The notes beneath the pieces are model-generated. The model searched no databases, was not told the origin of the DNA, and saw only the letters and a list, made by a program, of their open reading frames with translations. Shown here piece after piece: positions 59,891 to 64,000 of a stretch of 64,000 nt of DNA; within the stretch, counting starts at the first letter, position 1, and each line of letters opens with the position of its first letter. The stretch is from positions 113,790 to 177,789 of the forward strand of contig NZ_FOVL01000004.1 of the NCBI RefSeq assembly GCF_900115145.1. The letters are read 5' to 3'. This stretch comes from Salegentibacter flavus (lineage in GTDB: Bacteria; Bacteroidota; Bacteroidia; Flavobacteriales; Flavobacteriaceae). A program made the position numbers and the translations under genes.

Positions 59891-61978
59891 TTAATTCGTA
59901 AGTTGAATATCATCGTAATAGTAAATTGATCCATCACCCCGTAGTTCTCCAGGGTATTCAAAGAACATGATCACTTTTCCATACTCCTGCGCAGTATCTA
60001 TTCCCACCGTCGAGAAATCGAAGACAAGCTCTTCCCATTGGTTTTCCTTAGTGGTCATTACAGATACTTCACTATTAATAGTGTTAACAGTACTGTTTTC
60101 AAGTTTCATCAATACAGGAATCCCGGCTTTCGGAGAATATACTTTCACACTGATTTTCGTAGTAGATGAAAAGTCTATAGGCGCCTCAAGTTCGAGTGTG
60201 GCTCCTGCCCAAGGTTGAGAATCAACAGTTTTAGTGAATTTAACCACCGTACTACTAGGGTTTATACCTCCAGGGACCGGATTATTTTCTATTGCAGTTT
60301 CTGCGCCTTCAAAAGGAGTAAGAGAATAGGTCAAAGATGAATTTTCAAAACTTACCGGTAATGTAACGGTAGTTGCATTACTCTCAGAAGAAAAGTAAAG
60401 GTTGTCAATATAAAACGCACCACCACTACCACTAGGCTGAACATCAAATTTAAATTGAAATACATCGCTGATATCAAGTCCCTGGCTGGTAAAGTCAGAC
60501 AATGGAATTTCAATACTGTTCCATTGATTAGGAGTTACATCCAAGTTTACGCTTTTTTCTCCCGACTTAGAAATCAGGAAGAACGGAATTGAGGAGTAAT
60601 CTCCGGACCAGACATCAATGTGAACAGATTCAAATAGAGTTGCATCAATATCTTCACCAATATTTATTCCCTGATAATCTGCATTGCCATATTTAATCGC
60701 CGCATTTCCATTTATAGAAACCATTTCATATGTTGTAGATTGACCCCAATCTGGATAATAGTCAACTCCTGCCGGATCTGAATACTTATCACTAAATATT
60801 GACTTTACATTCTCCTCAACGTGAATTGGGGTTGGAGCAGCAATAACCGGCGAAGTTGGTATTTGTACCCTATCATCATAAAAGAATACATTATCAACAA
60901 GTACAGTTGTTTCACCCGCAGGTGCTGCTGAATATACTATTTGCGAGATATGTGCTCTGGTGGTTAATCCTGTGAAGTCTTCTAAAGGTATATCTAAAGT
61001 CACCCATTCACCTTGTGCAGGAGCCTCTATTTCTACTTCATGCTCAACATCATCACCACCGCCGTCATAGACACCGTTAGGTCCAAAGTCTACAAGTTTA
61101 ACTCTGAAGGTTTCTGCATCAAGAGAGAAAATATCAGTACGGAAATGAGTCATGTTGGTTGCATCAATCTGAGTACTTTCAGTTAAAATCCCAACATAAT
61201 CCAAATTAGAATATTTCTTAATATCATTTCCTCCAATATCTGTTTCCTCCAAGTCTGCAGCTGACCATTCAGTTCTCCAGGTATCTACTGGAACATTTGT
61301 ATAAGTATCACTGAATAGTGAAATAACACTTTCAGGTAATTTATTGGGAGTAGGAGCAGGAACTGGTCCACTCATTTCTACAGTTTCTTCATAATCAACA
61401 GTTGCTGCACCACCACTTAGGGCTACGACTCGCATATCATAAGTACCAGTTTCTGCATAAGTGTGAGTGACAGTTTCACCGGGCATAAGCGCAGTGGGTT
61501 CCTCGTCTACAGTTTCGCCAAAGTACACATCGAACCTGGTCGCATAGTCTGCTGAAGCTGAAACGGTAACAGAATACCCATCAGGATCCTTGGTAATAAC
61601 CACCTCCAGATTTTCAGGTTGACGGAAAGAAACCGTTAGTGGTTGTACTCCGGTTGAAGACTTCCCGTTTAAATTGGTTCCTGTTACGGCTACCTCGTAA
61701 TCTCCTTCTTCATAAAGATGATCTACACTTTCTCCCGGCCTGATCTCAGAAGCTGCTTCGCTTCCATCTCCAAAATCAACGCTGAACATATTAGCGCTTT
61801 CCCCCGTTGGGGTAATGCTTACAAGGCCTGAATTATCCTGGGTTATCTGGAAAATAGCTCCCAAATTGGCCGGTTCCTGGATCTGGTTTAGGTCCACCAG
61901 GGAATCGTCATCACTCTCACAGCTTATAAAAGGCAGCGTGAGCAGTAAAGCAAAAATTATTTTATAGTATTTTTTCAT
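59891..61978 (-). CDS. PKD- and CBM-like surface glycan-binding lipoprotein (SGBP)
   Basis: A 695-residue lipoprotein. Lipid Cys C20 in PFISCESDDDSL, again with acidic residues after Ser (surface signal). Two PKD-like repeats at about 35-118 (FSVDFGDGSEAASEIRPGES) and 120-203 (FDVYFGETVDEEPTALMPGE). Then two copies of a galactose-binding-like beta sandwich at about 213-373 and 388-530, sharing SLFSDTYT/SIFSDKYS, KKYSNLDYVGI/IKYGNADYQGI and VDNVFFYDD/IDNLYFSSE, and a third diverged one at about 537-695 ending IYYYDDIQL. No catalytic motifs. In the slot after SusD it should hold glucan at the surface. 12 bases separate it from its neighbours on each side. Confidence 0.85.
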   Translation of the reverse strand: MKKYYKIIFALLLTLPFISCESDDDSLVDLNQIQEPANLGAIFQITQDNSGLVSITPTGESANMFSVDFGDGSEAASEIRPGESVDHLYEEGDYEVAVTGTNLNGKSSTGVQPLTVSFRQPENLEVVITKDPDGYSVTVSASADYATRFDVYFGETVDEEPTALMPGETVTHTYAETGTYDMRVVALSGGAATVDYEETVEMSGPVPAPTPNKLPESVISLFSDTYTNVPVDTWRTEWSAADLEETDIGGNDIKKYSNLDYVGILTESTQIDATNMTHFRTDIFSLDAETFRVKLVDFGPNGVYDGGGDDVEHEVEIEAPAQGEWVTLDIPLEDFTGLTTRAHISQIVYSAAPAGETTVLVDNVFFYDDRVQIPTSPVIAAPTPIHVEENVKSIFSDKYSDPAGVDYYPDWGQSTTYEMVSINGNAAIKYGNADYQGINIGEDIDATLFESVHIDVWSGDYSSIPFFLISKSGEKSVNLDVTPNQWNSIEIPLSDFTSQGLDISDVFQFKFDVQPSGSGGAFYIDNLYFSSESNATTVTLPVSFENSSLTYSLTPFEGAETAIENNPVPGGINPSSTVVKFTKTVDSQPWAGATLELEAPIDFSSTTKISVKVYSPKAGIPVLMKLENSTVNTINSEVSVMTTKENQWEELVFDFSTVGIDTAQEYGKVIMFFEYPGELRGDGSIYYYDDIQLTN

Positions 61979-61990
61979 AATCTTTATTTT

Positions 61991-63454
61991 TTAGTATCCG
62001 GGGTTTTGCTCCCAGTTACCCTGAGAAAATTCTATTTCTTCTAGCGGAATAGGGAATACTTCGTTTTTCCCTGCAGTAAAGCCGTCTATATTGGCTGCTG
62101 CCCTTCCGGTTCTTACCAGGTCGAAGAAACGGTGTCCTTCTCCTACAAGTTCTTTTCTTCTTTCTTGGAAGATGATTTCAGTAAGGGCATCCCCTGAATT
62201 TTCCACTTCCCTTAAACCTGCTCTTTCGCGAACCTCATTCAGGTAGTCTTGCGCAAGCTGGTCATTGATGTTACCACGGTTAAGAGCCTCGGCAGCCATC
62301 AGCAATACATCAGCATAGCGAATCGCGCGGTAGTTATTTGGTTGGGTAAGGTTTGCATCTCCCATATTGTCATTTTTGCGCGGAAGATATTTCCTGTTGA
62401 AATATCCGGTATGTTTGTAACCTTCCCCATATGAAGCTCCGGTTTCAGCAGCCCAGGCTTCTATATCAAGGATTGACAGGTCTCTCCTGATATCATCATC
62501 AGCGAACATATCATAAGCTTCCTGGGTAGGAACATTAAAACTAAAGCCTGATTCAAACAAAGGTCCACTATAGTTTCTTATTCCCTGGAATCCTACAGCT
62601 ACGTTTCCTTCGCTACACTGAAGACATTCAAAGCCTGCTCCTTCTTCTCCCGTATATTGAACTTCAAACACAGATTCTTCGTTATTTTCACCTTCTTGTT
62701 CAAAAAGAGTTTCAAAATCTGAAAGTGCATAAGGACCGTTATCGATCAATGTGGTTAGCACATTTGCAGCGTCATCAAATTCTTCCTGGTACAGGTGTAC
62801 TTTCCCTTTCAGGGCCATAGCAGCGCCTTTAGTTGCACGTCCCGTTTCCGGTGCGGTATAGTCAAGATTATCTATTGCAAATTGAAGATCAGATTCAATC
62901 TGGGTATAAACCTCTTCTCTTGATGCCCTTGGGATAGTTTGCTCATCACCAAGTACAAAACGCTCATCGCCTTTGATAGGAATAGGCCCAAACCATTTCA
63001 TCAGTTCAAAAGTGAAATAGGCTCGCAGGAACCTGGTTTCAGCTATGATGGTTTGCTTACCTTCAAACTCGGTTTTATCTTGAAATTCCAGGATGTAGTT
63101 AGCACGCTGCACTCCGGCAAAGTTCCAGTCCCACACATCATCCAGGTTGTCGTTTATTGGGGTGTGTGACATTTCATCTACCTGTTGAAAACCGATAACA
63201 TCTGTAGCGCTCTCTCCCCCACTGAGGGTATTATCTGAAGCGATCTCGCCCAAAAGTACATTTACATAAGTGGATTGAAGGATATCATAAACCCCGATAA
63301 GAGCGTTATAATAATCATCTTCAGAATTGAAATAATTCTCCGAGTCTATAGTATACTCCTCGGTCTTATCCAGGTAATCCTCGCTACAGCCGGTGAATGT
63401 GATCACGGCTAGCAGTAGAAGAACGGATTTAATTTTTAAACTATATATTTTCAT
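61991..63454 (-). CDS. SusD/RagB family nutrient-binding outer membrane lipoprotein
   Basis: A 487-residue SusD-like lid of the SusC transporter. Lipid Cys C23 in TFTGCSEDYLD, then KTEEYTIDSENYFNSEDDYYNALIGVYD, RANYILEF, ETRFLRAYFTFELMKWFGPIP, the TPR-like part ATKGAAMALKGKVHLYQEEFDDAANVL, NYRAIRYADVLLMAAEALNRG and FQERRKELVGEGHRFFDLVRTG, closing YLD-like IPLEEIEFSQGNWEQNPGY. All hallmark segments are present. It lies 11 bases after susC. The ligand is inferred to be beta-1,3-glucan from the enzymes downstream. Confidence 0.95.
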   Translation of the reverse strand: MKIYSLKIKSVLLLLAVITFTGCSEDYLDKTEEYTIDSENYFNSEDDYYNALIGVYDILQSTYVNVLLGEIASDNTLSGGESATDVIGFQQVDEMSHTPINDNLDDVWDWNFAGVQRANYILEFQDKTEFEGKQTIIAETRFLRAYFTFELMKWFGPIPIKGDERFVLGDEQTIPRASREEVYTQIESDLQFAIDNLDYTAPETGRATKGAAMALKGKVHLYQEEFDDAANVLTTLIDNGPYALSDFETLFEQEGENNEESVFEVQYTGEEGAGFECLQCSEGNVAVGFQGIRNYSGPLFESGFSFNVPTQEAYDMFADDDIRRDLSILDIEAWAAETGASYGEGYKHTGYFNRKYLPRKNDNMGDANLTQPNNYRAIRYADVLLMAAEALNRGNINDQLAQDYLNEVRERAGLREVENSGDALTEIIFQERRKELVGEGHRFFDLVRTGRAAANIDGFTAGKNEVFPIPLEEIEFSQGNWEQNPGY

Positions 63455-63465
63455 CGCTCAGTATT

Positions 63466-64000
63466 TTAGAATTTTAAGTTTAGTCCGGCCATATAAATAC
63501 GTGGTACAGGGTAGAAACCAAAATCGATTCCTCCCCCGATAGGCTCGCCGGTTGATGCAGCAGGATCAAATCCCTTGTAATCAGTAAAAGTATACAGGTT
63601 ATTTACCGCTGCATAAAATCTCAATGATTGGATACCTACAGAAGAAACCAAGGTTTCAGGAAGGGTATATCCCAACTGTATGTTCTGGATTCTTGCATAA
63701 GAAGCATCCTCTACGTAAAATTCTGAAAGCACTCTGTTCGAGGTTGCCCCGGAAGTAAGCCTTGGAACAGTAGTACTGGTCCCTTCGCCTCTCCATCGAT
63801 CCATCACATAAGCGTGACGGTTTACGTTTGGCTGACTTCTTTCATAGTTTCTTACCATATCATTCCCTAAAGAAGCATAGGTATAAGCCGTGAAATCGAA
63901 ATTCTTATAATTTACATTTATGTTTATTCCCATAGTGGCATCCGGAATAGGATCTCCAATATTGGTTCGGTCATCGGGAGTGATCACCCCGTCTCCATCC
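63466..64000 (-). CDS. SusC/RagA TonB-dependent outer membrane transporter, C-terminal part (cut by window end)
   Basis: The frame is open to the window end, with about 178 residues visible. It reads DGDGVITPDDRTNIGDPIPDA, the well-known SusC wording before the last barrel strands, then FTAYTYASLGNDMVRNYER, VMDRWRGEGTSTTVPRL, RIQNIQLGYTLPETL, RFYAAVNNLYTFTDYKGFDPA and ends VPRIYMAGLNLKF with a terminal Phe, as in outer-membrane beta-barrels. The N-terminal plug is outside the window. First gene of the visible glucan locus. Confidence 0.95.
   Translation of the reverse strand, partial: DGDGVITPDDRTNIGDPIPDATMGININVNYKNFDFTAYTYASLGNDMVRNYERSQPNVNRHAYVMDRWRGEGTSTTVPRLTSGATSNRVLSEFYVEDASYARIQNIQLGYTLPETLVSSVGIQSLRFYAAVNNLYTFTDYKGFDPAASTGEPIGGGIDFGFYPVPRIYMAGLNLKF

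Noticed and set aside
1-64000. CRISPR arrays, tRNA or rRNA genes, intact insertion sequences
   Set aside because: No regularly spaced repeats, cloverleaf-like sequences, rRNA stretches or transposase reading frames were found by eye.

Overview
The window looks like chromosomal DNA of a marine-type Bacteroidota, most likely family Flavobacteriaceae (Gramella/Salegentibacter/Zunongwangia-like). The genus is an inference. The grounds are a SusC/SusD polysaccharide utilization locus, lipoproteins whose mature ends read Cys-Ser/Thr-Asp/Glu-rich, promoters of the TTG...TAnnTTTG type instead of sigma70 boxes, almost no strong Shine-Dalgarno sequences, several TTG starts, and a bifunctional nuclease - CNT transporter - thyA gene order I associate with this family. 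No rRNA, tRNA, CRISPR array, prophage or intact insertion sequence was seen.

Layout. 0-9.1 kb (mostly +): end of metK, a glutaryl-CoA-dehydrogenase-like flavoenzyme, a 2-hydroxyacid dehydrogenase, a universal stress protein, a PLP-dependent dehydratase preceded by a promoter and a 27-nt inverted repeat, a large secreted beta-propeller/amidohydrolase, and two small membrane proteins. 9.2-12.5 kb: aldehyde dehydrogenase + DUF779 operon with a divergent AraC regulator, then a DUF302 pseudogene with two in-frame stops. 12.6-18.9 kb: a hairpin-rich gap, deoxynucleoside kinase, fatty acid hydroxylase, then on the - strand an App1-type phosphatase and the Ku/LigD end-joining pair. 18.9-23.1 kb (-): membrane ion-pumping pyrophosphatase, soluble pyrophosphatase and the pyruvate dehydrogenase E1 beta subunit. 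23.4-29.7 kb (+): etfB-etfA, bifunctional nuclease, nucleoside transporter, thyA and two TonB-C-domain secreted proteins. 29.8-36.5 kb: egtB-egtD for ergothioneine with a convergent PLP enzyme that could be the missing C-S lyase, then a 2TM protein, folA, a fructosamine-kinase-like gene, a PPOX flavoprotein and fabD. 36.6-40.4 kb: a secreted amidohydrolase, a sugar aminotransferase and the Kdo transferase waaA. 40.5-42.1 kb: three tandem short acidic lipoproteins (the third only 53 residues) and a LexA-like HTH-S24 regulator with an operator-like upstream region. 42.2-55 kb: SDR oxidoreductase, D-Ala-D-Ala dipeptidase, sbcD-sbcC, DUF808 protein, an unusual 595-residue nitronate-monooxygenase-like protein, cupin, M50 protease with CBS domains, saccharopine-dehydrogenase-like protein and OsmC. 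55.1-64 kb (-): a beta-1,3-glucan (laminarin-type) locus reading susC-susD-SGBP-GH16-GH3/GH16, with susC cut by the window edge.

How the genes work together. In the glucan locus, surface lipoproteins (SusD, a PKD/CBM glycan binder, a GH16 endoglucanase) would capture and cut beta-1,3-glucan, SusC would import the oligosaccharides, and a periplasmic GH3-GH16 fusion would finish them. ETF can accept electrons from the acyl-CoA dehydrogenase. The nucleoside transporter, nucleoside kinase, ThyA and DHFR form a dTMP/salvage set. Ku-LigD and SbcCD are two double-strand-break systems. The most interesting points are the nitronate-monooxygenase-like protein with a large insertion and cysteine-rich tail, the compact ergothioneine locus with a candidate EgtE, the tandem acidic lipoproteins, and the inverted repeat in the dehydratase leader. 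All family calls come from reading motifs by eye; no database search was run.
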